From contig NZ_CP068230.1 in the NCBI RefSeq assembly GCF_009183365.2, positions 2,013,001-2,077,000 of the forward strand: 64,000 nucleotides of DNA. Direction: 5' to 3'. Shown here piece after piece: positions 42,648 to 52,323 of the stretch. The translations under genes and the position numbers were made by a program. The notes beneath the pieces are model-generated. The model was given only the letters and a program-made list of their open reading frames with translations. It was not told the DNA's origin and ran no database searches. The DNA is from Shewanella algae (GTDB taxonomy: Bacteria > Pseudomonadota > Gammaproteobacteria > Enterobacterales > Shewanellaceae). How positions within the stretch are numbered: the stretch's first letter is position 1; each line of letters starts with the position of its first letter.

Positions 42648-43192
42648 TATTTGAGTTCCTTGCGTTGCTCTTCGGGGATGTGTTTAAAGAGATAAACCAC
42701 GGTTGCTATGGTGTTCAGCAGCGTCACTGCGGTCAAGCCAAAGACCTTGAAGTTGACCCAGGTTTCCTGACTCAGGCTGAAGGCGACATAGATATTGATA
42801 AGGCCGCAGATAATAAAGAAACTGACCCAGTACCAGGTGACTCTGGCCCATATCTTGTCGGCGACCTTGAGTTCCTGCCCCAGCATGCCCTTGAGTACAG
42901 GCTTATTCAGCAATTGGCTGACACCCAGACCCAAGGCGAACAGGGCATAGACTATAGTGACTTTCCATTTGATAAAGGCATCGTCGTGAAACACCAAGGT
43001 CAGGGTACCGAATACGGCCACCATGGCAAAGGTGATGAGATGCATTTTCTCAAGCTTGCGGTACAGCAGGTAGGTCACCACGAGTTGCAGAGCCGTTGCG
43101 GCTATCAAGGCGCCACTGGCGACATAGATATCGTAAAACTTATAAACGGCAAAGAAGATGACCAGCGGCAGGAAATCCAACAGTTGTTTCAT
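42647..43192 (-). CDS. yciB: Inner-membrane-spanning protein YciB (septation protein A)
   Basis: A 181-residue five-helix inner-membrane protein with the family start MKQLLDFLPLVIFFAVYKFYDIYVASGAL and the conserved WARVTWYWVSFFIICGLINIYVA near the end. YciB interacts with cell-elongation and division complexes and with cardiolipin metabolism; in other bacteria its loss disturbs septation. It is the first gene of the yciB-yciI-xthA operon. Confidence 0.93.
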   Translation of the reverse strand: MKQLLDFLPLVIFFAVYKFYDIYVASGALIAATALQLVVTYLLYRKLEKMHLITFAMVAVFGTLTLVFHDDAFIKWKVTIVYALFALGLGVSQLLNKPVLKGMLGQELKVADKIWARVTWYWVSFFIICGLINIYVAFSLSQETWVNFKVFGLTAVTLLNTIATVVYLFKHIPEEQRKELK

Positions 43193-43287
43193 AGTAATCA
43201 GACTGAGTGAAAATTGCCTGTGAGTTTAGCACGGCGGGCTTTGAGGGATAAACCTCTTCGGCCCTTGCGTGGGGCAGTGCACAATTA

Positions 43288-43728
43288 TTACAGGGAACCT
43301 GAGTTGATCTTGCCGGTTTCCGGGAGAATTTCCACTATCACCCAGGCCCGGCCCCGCTTATGCAGGCGAATAGTTCTGTCATCGACCCAGGGGCGGCCAC
43401 CTCTACGGCCGGTAAATTTGACCACGACAGTCACGTCATCGGTGAACTTGCGAAAGAAGTCGATATCTATCTCTTCAATCTCCAGGGTGACATCTGTCAT
43501 CTGTAGATTGAGCATATGGCGCTGTACAGAGGCGGCGATATAGTAACTTTTCAGCACCTCCTTCATCGGATCATCGACATAATGAGTTGCCTTCTCGACA
43601 TCCTTATCTACGTAGATGGCCTGAAAGAATCCCAGGGCGACTTGTTCCGGGCTATCTATGGTGGCTTTACTCGGGTCATCATTGCAGCCAAATAGGCCTA
43701 GCAGACAAAGAAAAAGTAAATATCTCAT
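43288..43728 (-). CDS. Lipoprotein, DUF4878-like
   Basis: 146 residues when started at the ATG at 43728 (after CAGGGTCAACACT); the frame is open to 43755. The signal peptide MRYLLFLCLLGLFGC ends in lipobox LFGC. The mature part has the NTF2-like pattern SPEQVALGFFQAIYVDKDVEKATHYVDDP and later strands (DVTVVVKFTGR). Small lipoproteins of this sort are common and unstudied. It is transcribed away from the region with the DnaA-box pair. Confidence 0.7.
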   Translation of the reverse strand: MRYLLFLCLLGLFGCNDDPSKATIDSPEQVALGFFQAIYVDKDVEKATHYVDDPMKEVLKSYYIAASVQRHMLNLQMTDVTLEIEEIDIDFFRKFTDDVTVVVKFTGRRGGRPWVDDRTIRLHKRGRAWVIVEILPETGKINSGSL

Positions 43729-44241
43729 AGTGTTGACCCTGATGATTGGTGCCAAACAGTATCGGTTTTTTTAGTATTGATCGCAAGCCGATGCCGCACG
43801 CTTGACGGGATCGGCGATCCTGTGGCATATAAAGAGGATAGCGCAGAGATTCTTATCCACAGAATCTGTGGACAAGTGTGTTGAAGACTCGATAGATACT
43901 TCCTAAGCGATTGATATCGTCGTTAAATTGTCGCTGGTTATTTTTTGACGCTTGGCACTTTTCCCTATCCGTTTCTCTCCTGATGACTCATTCCTGGCTG
44001 AATCATAACTGGCGTAAAGGAGCCTTTGCGTTGATTTTGTACAGCTTTTGCAGATAAAAGCCGCAGTCAGTATCCAATATCAGTTCTTATAGAGGTTTGA
44101 ACTGCCAGTTCCAAAGGGTAGGTTGAAAAGACGCGCATGTGTGCAGGCCGGCATCGATTTATCCCGATAAACCTTTCATTACCCAATCTGTTCCCCAGCT
44201 TTTGATGCTCGCTGAGTGAGCTCCTATGTGAAATAGACTAC
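43729..44241. other. Gene-free region with a DnaA-box pair
   Basis: 513 bases between the lipoprotein gene and the pta terminator. No coding frame is convincing and no RNA gene is recognised. The only clear structure is the DnaA-type inverted pair at 43853-43875. Confidence 0.6.
43853..43875. promoter_or_regulatory. Inverted pair of DnaA boxes
   Basis: TTATCCACA (perfect consensus DnaA box) at 43853-43861 and TGTGGACAA (the complement of TTGTCCACA) at 43867-43875, separated by GAATC. The pair is symmetric about its centre. It may bind DnaA, either as a regulatory or titration site or by chance. Confidence 0.6.
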
Positions 44242-44272
44242 AAAAAAGCGCCTGCCGGAGCAGACGCTTTTC
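44242..44272 (-). terminator. Terminator of ackA-pta
   Basis: The arms AAAAGCGCCTG and CAGACGCTTTT with loop CCGGAG form a stem with T runs, 20 bases after the pta stop. Confidence 0.85.
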
Positions 44273-44292
44273 TTGAATTGGCTATCGGACCA

Positions 44293-46434
44293 TTAATTAC
44301 TCTGAGTGGCCTGAATGGCCGTCAGGGCGATGGTGTAGACTATGTCATCCACCAAGGCGCCACGGGACAGATCGTTCACCGGCTTACGCATACCTTGCAG
44401 CATAGGGCCTATGCTGATCAGATCGGCGCTTCGTTGAACCGCCTTATAAGTGGTGTTACCCGTGTTGAGATCCGGGAACACAAACACAGTTGCCTTACCG
44501 GCAACCGGGCTGTCCGGCGCCTTGGAGCGAGCCACGTTGGGCATTACTGCGGCGTCGTACTGTAGTGGGCCGTCAATCACCAGATCCGGACGCTTCTCTT
44601 TGGCAATCCGGGTGGCTTCGCGCACCTTATCCACATCCGAGCCTGTCCCTGAGTCACCGGTAGAGTAGCTGATCATCGCGACTCTGGGCTCAATGCCGAA
44701 GGCTTTGGCCGACTCGGCCGATTGGATGGCGATATCGGCCAACTGCTCGGCATTGGGATCCGGGTTGATGGCGCAATCACCATATACCAGCACTTGATCC
44801 GGCATCAGCATGAAGAAGATGGAAGAGACCAGGCTGGAGCCGGGCGCAGTCTTAATCAGCTGCAGTGGCGGACGAATGGTGTTGGCCGTGGTGTTGACCG
44901 CACCGGAAACGATACCGTCCACTTCATTCTGGGCCAGCATCATGGTGCCCAGCACCATGTTGTCTTCCAACTGCTCACGGGCAACCACTTCGGTCAGGCC
45001 CTTGTGACGGCGAAGATCCAGCATAGGTTCGACATAGCGCTCACGCACTTCATCGGGATCGATAATCTCGACATCCTCTCCCAGAATGACATCCTGCTGG
45101 GCTGCGATACGCAGAATTTCGTCACGTTTGCCTAGCAGTACGCAGCGTGCAATACCGCGCTCGGCGCAGATGGCGGCGGCTTTGATGGTGCGCGGCTCAT
45201 CGCCTTCAGGCAGCACCACAGTCTTACGGGCGGCGCGGGCCAGCTCGGTAAGTTTGTAGCGGAAAGCCGGTGGCGACAGGCGGTGCTCGCGAGGCGAGTT
45301 TTCGGTGACGCTTTCAATCCAGCTCTGATCGATATGACCGGCAACATATTCCTGTACCAGTTCAATACGCACTGCATCGTCCACAGGTACTTCGTGGTCA
45401 AAGCGTTGAATATTGAGCGAGGTCTGCCAGGTATTGGTGTCGATAAGGAACACAGGCAGGCCGGTTTCAAAGGCCTGTTCACATAAGGCCATGATCTCAG
45501 GCTCAGGTTCATAACCGCCGCTCAGCAGCAAGGCACCAATCTTGACGCCGTTCATCGCTGCCAGACAGGCAGAAACGATAACATCGGAGCGATCGCCAGA
45601 GGTGACCAGCAGCGAGTCTGTCTTAATGTGCTGCACCATGTTGGGAATAGAGCGGGCACAGAAGGTTACCTTGCGCAGACGGCGAGTGTTCATCTCACCG
45701 GCATTGATGATGCGGGCACGCAGGTGCTTGGCCAAGTCGGATGCTCTGGGGGACACCAGATCCAGGTTGTAAGGCACGCTGCCGAGGATCCTCAGTGGGC
45801 TCTTGCCCGGCAACTGGAACATACCGGCAGTATCGCTGCGCTGAACGCCTTGATGGTCGAATACTTCAGACAGATCCGGGCGGGCACGGCCTTCGTCGTC
45901 CACCGGCGCGCCAATCTTGTTGATGATGGCACCGATAAGACGCTTGTTCTTGTTGCCGCCCCAGGAGTTAAAGGCGATTTCGAGGCGGTTCATCAGTCCG
46001 GTCGGGCTGTCGTTGCCTGGGGTTGCCACAAAGATCACATCGGCGTCGAGCGCCTTGGCAATGGCATAATTGACATCATCGGCAAACGGATGGCTACGGG
46101 TGTGCACCAGGCCTTCGATGATCAGGGTTTCAGTGTTGTCGGCAATTTCACTGGCGCGGGCAATGATTTGCTCCATTAACACGTCGGTCTGATCGGCACG
46201 GATCAGCGCTTCGGCGTGGGCCATTTCAAACGGCTCAAGCGGGTTGACCGTGGGGGATTTGCTGAGGATGGTGGTTGAACGCTCAGGGCCGTGATCCTGC
46301 GGGCGCAACTGGGAAATGGGTTTAAAGAATTGCACTTTAACGCCGTGGCGTTCCAATGCACGAACCATCCCCAGGCTGATAGACGTCAGACCGACGCCAG
46401 TGCCTATGGGGATCAACATAATGTTACGGGACAT
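44293..46434 (-). CDS. pta: Phosphate acetyltransferase
   Basis: A 713-residue long-form Pta, the same size as E. coli Pta (714). The N-terminal DRTGG/P-loop-like domain starts MLIPIGTGVGLTSISLG; the C-terminal catalytic domain carries ARAARKTVVLPEGDEPRTIKAAA, MISYSTGDSGTGSDVDKV and GPLQYDAAVMPNVA. It converts acetyl-CoA and phosphate to acetyl phosphate, with ackA giving ATP. It is downstream of ackA with a stem-loop between. Confidence 0.96.
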   Translation of the reverse strand: MSRNIMLIPIGTGVGLTSISLGMVRALERHGVKVQFFKPISQLRPQDHGPERSTTILSKSPTVNPLEPFEMAHAEALIRADQTDVLMEQIIARASEIADNTETLIIEGLVHTRSHPFADDVNYAIAKALDADVIFVATPGNDSPTGLMNRLEIAFNSWGGNKNKRLIGAIINKIGAPVDDEGRARPDLSEVFDHQGVQRSDTAGMFQLPGKSPLRILGSVPYNLDLVSPRASDLAKHLRARIINAGEMNTRRLRKVTFCARSIPNMVQHIKTDSLLVTSGDRSDVIVSACLAAMNGVKIGALLLSGGYEPEPEIMALCEQAFETGLPVFLIDTNTWQTSLNIQRFDHEVPVDDAVRIELVQEYVAGHIDQSWIESVTENSPREHRLSPPAFRYKLTELARAARKTVVLPEGDEPRTIKAAAICAERGIARCVLLGKRDEILRIAAQQDVILGEDVEIIDPDEVRERYVEPMLDLRRHKGLTEVVAREQLEDNMVLGTMMLAQNEVDGIVSGAVNTTANTIRPPLQLIKTAPGSSLVSSIFFMLMPDQVLVYGDCAINPDPNAEQLADIAIQSAESAKAFGIEPRVAMISYSTGDSGTGSDVDKVREATRIAKEKRPDLVIDGPLQYDAAVMPNVARSKAPDSPVAGKATVFVFPDLNTGNTTYKAVQRSADLISIGPMLQGMRKPVNDLSRGALVDDIVYTIALTAIQATQSN

Positions 46435-46493
46435 AAAAACCTCTTCGGAGTCGATGGTTTTCCGGTGAATCTTGTAAAGTCAAAAAACATGAA

Positions 46494-46517
46494 AGCCGCC
46501 AGGTTAACCAGGCGGCT
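46494..46517 (-). repeat. Stem-loop between ackA and pta
   Basis: AGCCGCC and GGCGGCT flank a palindromic 10-base centre AGGTTAACCA. It has no T run, so it more likely affects mRNA stability or partial attenuation than full termination. Confidence 0.65.
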
Positions 46518-46528
46518 GATTGGTCATA

Positions 46529-47728
46529 TTATTCTTCTATCAAACTAATAGCGTCTTCGGCGATGACCCACTCTTCATTGGTGGGAATGACCATGGCCAG
46601 AGTGCCTTCATCTTTAGTGATAATTCCGCCATTGCCGAAGCGGGCGGCCAGGTTGCGTTCATCATCGACCTGGAAGTTGAAGATGGACAGTAGTTCCAGC
46701 ACTTTCTTGCGGATAATGTCGGAGTTTTCACCTATGCCGCCGGTAAAGACCACGGCATCCAGACGGCCCAATGGCACAGTGTAGGAGGCGATATATTTTG
46801 CCAGACGATAGCAGAAGATTTCCAGTGCCAGTGTCGCACCTTTGTGACCTTCGGCATATCCTTCCTCGATACCACGGCAATCATTGGTCAGTTCGCTGAT
46901 CCCCAAAAGGCCGCTCTGCTTGTTCAGCAGGTTGTTGACCTCTTCCAGGGTGTAACCCAGTTGGTGCACCAGATGATAGATGATGGAGGGGTCGATATCG
47001 CCGCAGCGGGTTCCCATCACCAAACCTTCCAGTGGTGTCAGGCCCATGGAAGTATCCATGCTCTTGCCGCCTTTAACCGCCGTGACCGAAGCACCGTTGC
47101 CCAGGTGAGCACAGATTACATTGGTATCTGCCAGCTCTTTACCCAGCACCTTGGCCGCTTCACGGCTGACAAACAGATGGCTGGTGCCGTGCATGCCGTA
47201 ACGACGAATGCCGTGCTCACGGTAAAGCTTGTAGGGCAGGGCATAGACAAAAGCGTGCTCAGGCATACTCTGGTGGAAGGCGGTGTCAAACACGGCAACC
47301 TGAGGCAGGCTTGGGAACGAGGCCATGGCAGCACGAATACCTATCAGGTGCGCCGGATTGTGCAGCGGTGCCAGTGAGGCACAGTCTTCGATACCTTTGA
47401 TCACCTGGTCGTCAATGATAACCGAGCGGGTGAATTTTTCGCCGCCATGCACGATACGGTGACCCACCGCTAGGATCTGTGACGCCAGTTCAGGCAGGGG
47501 AGCCAGGATCTGGTTTACAATAAACTCCACGGCTTCACGGTGCGCGGTAAATGCGCCCAGTGCGGCTTCATGCTTTTCGCCATTGTGTTTCCATTTGATG
47601 CGGGAGTTTTCCAGACCAAAGCACTCGGCCAGACCTGAAATCTGATCATCGCCCGTGAGTGCATCCATGACTGCAAATTTCAAAGAAGAACTGCCGCAAT
47701 TTAGAACCAATACCAGTTTTTTAGACAT
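46529..47728 (-). CDS. ackA: Acetate kinase
   Basis: A 399-residue ASKHA kinase of standard length. Motifs are VLNCGSSSLKFAV (residues ~6-18), HGGEKFTRSV, CAHLGNGASVTAVKGGKSMDTSMG (phosphate and nucleotide binding) and FTGGIGENSD near residue 325. It transfers phosphate from acetyl phosphate to ADP. It starts divergently from yfbV, the conserved gammaproteobacterial arrangement. Confidence 0.97.
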   Translation of the reverse strand: MSKKLVLVLNCGSSSLKFAVMDALTGDDQISGLAECFGLENSRIKWKHNGEKHEAALGAFTAHREAVEFIVNQILAPLPELASQILAVGHRIVHGGEKFTRSVIIDDQVIKGIEDCASLAPLHNPAHLIGIRAAMASFPSLPQVAVFDTAFHQSMPEHAFVYALPYKLYREHGIRRYGMHGTSHLFVSREAAKVLGKELADTNVICAHLGNGASVTAVKGGKSMDTSMGLTPLEGLVMGTRCGDIDPSIIYHLVHQLGYTLEEVNNLLNKQSGLLGISELTNDCRGIEEGYAEGHKGATLALEIFCYRLAKYIASYTVPLGRLDAVVFTGGIGENSDIIRKKVLELLSIFNFQVDDERNLAARFGNGGIITKDEGTLAMVIPTNEEWVIAEDAISLIEE

Positions 47729-47886
47729 GTTAAAAACCTTTCGCCGTTTTTAATTAATGAGTTACGGGTGAACTGGACTCGCCTGTAACCTGTTTCACTG
47801 CGTTCCTGCCGTCAAGCCGTTGTTGGGGCCGAATAGGGAACTGTGCTAAGGTAAAAGCAATATTATGCTTGTTTCAGGTGCCTTGA

Positions 47887-48330
47887 TTGAGCCTTAACTT
47901 TCTCAAAACCGTGAGGGAAGGTCATCGTTATATGAAGACCTGGCCCATGGTCAGACAACTGGGTTTCTTTTTTCCTGAGTTTCGCGTTATTCGTGCCACT
48001 CAGTTGGCGTTGCAGTTTATGCCTGTGTTGGCCATGCTATCGGCTGCCACGCCACTCTATTTCTATGGTTGGGACTATCTGCCCCAGGCCATAGCTATCT
48101 TTCTGTTCTTTCTCAGCCTGCCTTTGCAGGGCTATCTGTGGCTGGGTTGGCGTGCTCGCCATCCCTTGCCGCTGTCCTTGCTCGATTGGGGTAATCAACT
48201 CAATGCCAAGCTTTCCGGGCTTGGGGTGAGCAGTCGTCCTTTAGGAGCCAAGGCCTGCTATATGGATATGGCGCAGATCCTCAAATTGGCCTTTGAACGT
48301 CTCGATGCCGGTTTTTGGGAAGAACTCTGA
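47887..48330 (+). CDS. yfbV: YfbV (UPF0208) membrane protein
   Basis: A 147-residue protein with two central membrane helices. The N terminus MSLNFLKTVREGHRYMKTWPM matches the family start, so the TTG at 47887 is preferred over the internal ATG at 47932. YfbV is a two-helix inner-membrane protein linked in E. coli to chromosome Ter organisation by MatP-related phenotype. It is divergent from ackA, as in enterics. Confidence 0.85.
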   Translation: MSLNFLKTVREGHRYMKTWPMVRQLGFFFPEFRVIRATQLALQFMPVLAMLSAATPLYFYGWDYLPQAIAIFLFFLSLPLQGYLWLGWRARHPLPLSLLDWGNQLNAKLSGLGVSSRPLGAKACYMDMAQILKLAFERLDAGFWEEL

Positions 48331-48331
48331 A

Positions 48332-49072
48332 TCAGTAGCCGGCATTGATCCCTTTCTGGATAAATATAGCCTTTATTCGCTCCATGGTTTCGCGATCCGG
48401 CGGCGATACGCCGTCGAGTTCATAGTGCTCACCCATGGCTTCCCACTTGTGTTTGCCCAGTTCGTGGTAGGGCAGTAATTCCACTTTTTCCACATTGGTC
48501 ATTGGCTTGATAAATTCAGCCAGTTTTTCGGCCGAGGCTTCATCGTCTGTATAGCCGCCGACAACCACGTAACGGATCCAGGTTTTCTGGCCTCGTTTAG
48601 CCAGATATTCGGCAAACTGCAATGTTCGCTGGTTGCTGACCTTGGTGAGATCTATGTGCTTGGCATCATCCATCTGTTTGATGTCCAGCAGTACCAGATC
48701 AGTGTTGTCCAGCAACTGGTCGATCACCTCTGTGTATTTACGGACAAAGCCGTTGGTGTCCAAACAGGTGTGAATGCCTTCGGCCTTGCAGGCCTTGAAT
48801 AGCTCGGCAACGAATTCAGCCTGTAACACTGCTTCACCACCGCTGGCGGTCACGCCACCACAGCTGGCTTCCAAAAAAGGTCGGTAGCTGACTATCTGTT
48901 CCATCAGCTCCGCGACCGTAACTTCCTTGCCGCCATCCAGATCCCAGGTGTCGCGGTTGTGACAGTATTTACAGCGCATCAGGCAACCCTGCATAAAGGC
49001 GATAAAGCGAATGCCGGGACCATCTACTGTGCCAAAGGATTCCACCGAGTGGATCCGTCCTTTTACTGTCAT
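48332..49072 (-). CDS. pflA: Pyruvate formate-lyase activating enzyme
   Basis: A 246-residue radical SAM protein with the 4Fe-4S motif C-x3-C-x2-C in GCLMRCKYCHNRDTWD (near residue 30), GGVTASGGEAVLQ (SAM contact) and DTNGFVRK. It generates the glycyl radical on PflB. The gene ends two bases from the yfbV stop in convergent orientation. It is separated from pflB by a 57-base gap containing a long inverted repeat. Confidence 0.96.
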   Translation of the reverse strand: MTVKGRIHSVESFGTVDGPGIRFIAFMQGCLMRCKYCHNRDTWDLDGGKEVTVAELMEQIVSYRPFLEASCGGVTASGGEAVLQAEFVAELFKACKAEGIHTCLDTNGFVRKYTEVIDQLLDNTDLVLLDIKQMDDAKHIDLTKVSNQRTLQFAEYLAKRGQKTWIRYVVVGGYTDDEASAEKLAEFIKPMTNVEKVELLPYHELGKHKWEAMGEHYELDGVSPPDRETMERIKAIFIQKGINAGY

Positions 49073-49088
49073 GTGCTCTCCTTGGAAT

Positions 49089-49113
49089 GGCTGCAGCGGC
49101 GGCCGCTGCAGCC
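49089..49113. repeat. Perfect 12-1-12 inverted repeat between pflB and pflA
   Basis: The arm GGCTGCAGCGGC, one G, and the arm GCCGCTGCAGCC form a perfect stem in the 57-base pflB-pflA gap. There is no T run on either side. It probably lowers pflA expression relative to pflB or protects the pflB mRNA end. Confidence 0.85.
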
Positions 49114-49129
49114 TGGTTTCAAACGCGGA

Positions 49130-51421
49130 TTACAGTGCTTTGGTGAAAGTACGGGTAATCACGTCTTGCTGTTGCTCAGGGGTCAGTGAGTTGAAGCGCA
49201 CTGCATAGCCTGAAACACGTATGGTCAGCTGTGGATACTTGTCAGGGTTGACGACAGCATCTTCCAGCATTTCACGGTTCATCACGTTGACGTTCAGGTG
49301 CTGACCACCTTCATGGCCTGGCTTGTGGGAGAAGTATCCATCCATCAGCGCAGCCAGGTTGGTGCGGCGGGCATCTTCATCTTTACCCAGTGCATTGGGC
49401 ACAATGGAGAAGGTGTAAGAGATACCGTCCTGAGCGTGAGCGAAGGGCAGCTTGGCCACTGAAGTCAGTGAAGCGATAGCGCCTTTCTCGTCACGGCCGT
49501 GCATTGGGTTGGCACCCGGGGCAAATGGTGCACCGGCGCGGCGACCATCCGGAGTGTTACCTGTCTTCTTACCATACACCACGTTGGAAGTAATGGTCAG
49601 GATTGACTGGGTTGGGATGGCGTTACGGTACATCTTCTTGTCACGAATTTTGGCCATAAAGCCTTCAACCAGCATACAGGCGATGTCGTCAACACGGGCG
49701 TCGTTGTTACCGAACTTGGGATAATCACCCTCGATTTCGAAGTCTACGGCAATACCGTTTTCATCGCGAACCGGTTTCACCTTGGCGTACTTGATGGCAG
49801 ACAGTGAGTCGGCAGCAATAGACAGACCGGCGATACCACAGGCCATGGTGCGACGTACGTCTCTGTCGTGCAGCGCCATCAGCGCGGCTTCGTAAGAGTA
49901 CTTGTCGTGCATGTAGTGGATGGTGTTCAGCGCAGTGACATACTGAGTTGCCAACCAATCCATCAGGCCATCGAGACGGCTCATGACGTCATCATAGTTG
50001 AGCACTTCGTCGGTGATAGGATCTGCCTTGGGAGCAACCTGAATTTTCAGCTTTTCATCCACACCACCGTTGATGGCGTACAGCATGGTCTTGGCCAGGT
50101 TGGCACGGGCACCGAAGAACTGCATGTGCTTGCCCACAACCATGGGGCTCACGCAGCAGGCGATGGCGTAGTCATCGGACTCGAAGTCAGGGCGCATCAG
50201 GTCATCGTTTTCATACTGGATGGAGCTGGTGTCGATAGACACTTTGGCGCAGTATTTTTTGAATGGCTGAGGCAGCTGCTCGGACCAAAGCACAGTGATG
50301 TTTGGCTCTGGGCTTGGACCCATGTTGTATAGGGTGTGCAGGAAGCGGAAGCTGGTCTTGCTCACCAGTGGACGACCGTCCAGACCCATACCACCGATAG
50401 ATTCGGTAGCCCAGATTGGGTCGCCGGAGAACAGCTCATCGTATTCAGGAGTACGCAGGAAGCGCACCATACGCAGTTTCATCACGAAATGGTCGATCAT
50501 TTCCTGAGCCTGCTCTTCGGTGAGCACGCCGTTTTTCAGATCGCGTTCGATATAAACGTCGATGAAGGTTGAAGTACGACCCAGAGACATGGCGGCGCCG
50601 TTTTGGCTCTTCACCGCGGCCAGATAGCCGAAGTAGGTCCATTGGATGGCTTCTTTGGCATTCTTGGCAGGGCCGGAGATGTCATAACCGTATTTGGCTG
50701 CCATCTTCTTCATCTTGCCCAGCGCTCTGTGCTGCTCGGCAATCTCTTCACGCAACTGGATAACGTTGCTCAGATCTTCACCGGCTTCCATCTGAGCCTG
50801 CAGTGAAGTGAACTGGGCAACCTTGTCCTTCATCAGGTAGTCGATACCGTAGAGGGCTACGCGACGGTAGTCACCAATGATACGGCCACGACCGTAGGCA
50901 TCGGGCAAACCTGTCAGTACACCTGACTTACGGCAAGCGAGGATTTCCGGAGTGTAAACATCGAACACGCCCTGGTTATGGGTCTTACGCAGTTCGGAGT
51001 AGACATATTTGATTTCAGGATCCAGCTCGCGATCATAGGCGGCGCAGGAGCCTTCAACCATACGGATACCACCGTTGGGCAGCATGGCGCGTTTGAGTGG
51101 CGCATCAGTCTGCAAACCAACAATAGTTTCCAGTTCCTGATTGATGTAGCCGGCATCATGGGAATCTATGGTAGAGACTTTGTCTGTATCAAAGTCGACC
51201 GGAGCGTGGGTGCGGTTTTCCTGCTTGATGCCTTCCATGACTTTGTCCCACAGGGCTGTGGTCGCAGTGGTGGGGCCAGCCAGGAAAGACTCATCACCTT
51301 CATAGGGGGTGTAGTTCTTCTGGATAAAGTCACGTACATTGACTTCGGTCTTCCAATCGCCGGGAACAAAGCCTTCCCATGCGCTTGCAAACAGCTCAGT
51401 TTTCTCGGTCATAGTACTCAT
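49130..51421 (-). CDS. pflB: Pyruvate formate-lyase
   Basis: A 763-residue glycyl radical enzyme of normal length. Adjacent catalytic cysteines are in IACCVSPM (about residue 419), the glycyl radical site in RVSGYAVRF near the C terminus (about residue 736), and the N terminus shows WEGFVPGDWKTEVNVRDFIQKNY. It cleaves pyruvate with CoA to acetyl-CoA and formate. It is the second gene of focA-pflB-pflA, preceded by focA by 20 bases. Confidence 0.97.
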   Translation of the reverse strand: MSTMTEKTELFASAWEGFVPGDWKTEVNVRDFIQKNYTPYEGDESFLAGPTTATTALWDKVMEGIKQENRTHAPVDFDTDKVSTIDSHDAGYINQELETIVGLQTDAPLKRAMLPNGGIRMVEGSCAAYDRELDPEIKYVYSELRKTHNQGVFDVYTPEILACRKSGVLTGLPDAYGRGRIIGDYRRVALYGIDYLMKDKVAQFTSLQAQMEAGEDLSNVIQLREEIAEQHRALGKMKKMAAKYGYDISGPAKNAKEAIQWTYFGYLAAVKSQNGAAMSLGRTSTFIDVYIERDLKNGVLTEEQAQEMIDHFVMKLRMVRFLRTPEYDELFSGDPIWATESIGGMGLDGRPLVSKTSFRFLHTLYNMGPSPEPNITVLWSEQLPQPFKKYCAKVSIDTSSIQYENDDLMRPDFESDDYAIACCVSPMVVGKHMQFFGARANLAKTMLYAINGGVDEKLKIQVAPKADPITDEVLNYDDVMSRLDGLMDWLATQYVTALNTIHYMHDKYSYEAALMALHDRDVRRTMACGIAGLSIAADSLSAIKYAKVKPVRDENGIAVDFEIEGDYPKFGNNDARVDDIACMLVEGFMAKIRDKKMYRNAIPTQSILTITSNVVYGKKTGNTPDGRRAGAPFAPGANPMHGRDEKGAIASLTSVAKLPFAHAQDGISYTFSIVPNALGKDEDARRTNLAALMDGYFSHKPGHEGGQHLNVNVMNREMLEDAVVNPDKYPQLTIRVSGYAVRFNSLTPEQQQDVITRTFTKAL

Positions 51422-51441
51422 ACCTTCTAGTTGAGATAAAG

Positions 51442-52323
51442 TTACTTGCTGGCCTCGCTGCCTTGCTTGGCCAGCAAGGGACGGCGATACACAAACCAGT
51501 AAGTCAACCCTACAAATAAAGCTCCCCCCACGATATTACCCAGAGTGACGGGAACCAGATTATGGAACACGAATTGGCTCCATGTGAGATCGGCAAACTG
51601 CTCGGGGCTGACCCCGGCGCTTGTCCAGAATTCAGTGCCGGCCATATTTTTGCTGGTAATGGCCATAGGAATAAGGAACATGTTGGCGATACAGTGCTCA
51701 AAGCCTGCGGCGACAAACATGGCAACCGGCAACACCACGGCCAGCAGCTTGTCAGTGACCGAGCGACCGGCATAGGCCATCCATACCGCCAGACACACCA
51801 TGATGTTACACATGATCCCGAGGGCGATGGCCTGGAAAAAGTCATGGTGCAGTTTGGCCTGAGCTGTCTTCATATAACCAAGGCCTATCAAACCGTGGCC
51901 GGCATCATAGTGTTTGGCGGTGATCATCAGGCCTACCAGTAGCATGGCGCCGATAAAGTTGCCCAGATAGACCAGCCCCCAGTTGCGCAGTAAGGCTTTG
52001 GTGGTGACCCGTTTGCTGGCTCTGGCAGTAATGGTTAATACAGTAGAGGTGAAGAGTTCGCCGCCCAGAACCACCACCAACATCAGGCCCAGGCTGAAGC
52101 ACAGGCCGCCGATGAGTTTGTTGAGACCGTAGGGAAGGGCGCTGCCACCGGCAGTGGCGACAACATAGAAGATAAACGCGAGGCCAATAAACACCCCCGC
52201 AGTCATGGCCAGCAACAGGGTCGACTGGGTATCGCGGCCGATTTTGACGACGGCCGCATCCTCGACCTTCTGCGCAGTATTGGCAGGGGTTGATGCATCA
52301 AATGGGCTAGGACTGTTGTTCAT
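51442..52323 (-). CDS. focA: Formate channel FocA
   Basis: A 293-residue member of the formate-nitrite transporter family with six membrane segments. Conserved elements are GVFIGLAFIFYVVA, GELFTSTVL (omega-loop and pore region), NWGLVYLGNFIGAM, GIMCNIMVCLAVW and GFEHCIANMFLIP with the pore His. It moves formate in both directions. It is the first gene of the operon, with a long A/T-rich regulatory leader containing Fnr- and PdhR-like sites. Confidence 0.95.
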   Translation of the reverse strand: MNNSPSPFDASTPANTAQKVEDAAVVKIGRDTQSTLLLAMTAGVFIGLAFIFYVVATAGGSALPYGLNKLIGGLCFSLGLMLVVVLGGELFTSTVLTITARASKRVTTKALLRNWGLVYLGNFIGAMLLVGLMITAKHYDAGHGLIGLGYMKTAQAKLHHDFFQAIALGIMCNIMVCLAVWMAYAGRSVTDKLLAVVLPVAMFVAAGFEHCIANMFLIPMAITSKNMAGTEFWTSAGVSPEQFADLTWSQFVFHNLVPVTLGNIVGGALFVGLTYWFVYRRPLLAKQGSEASK

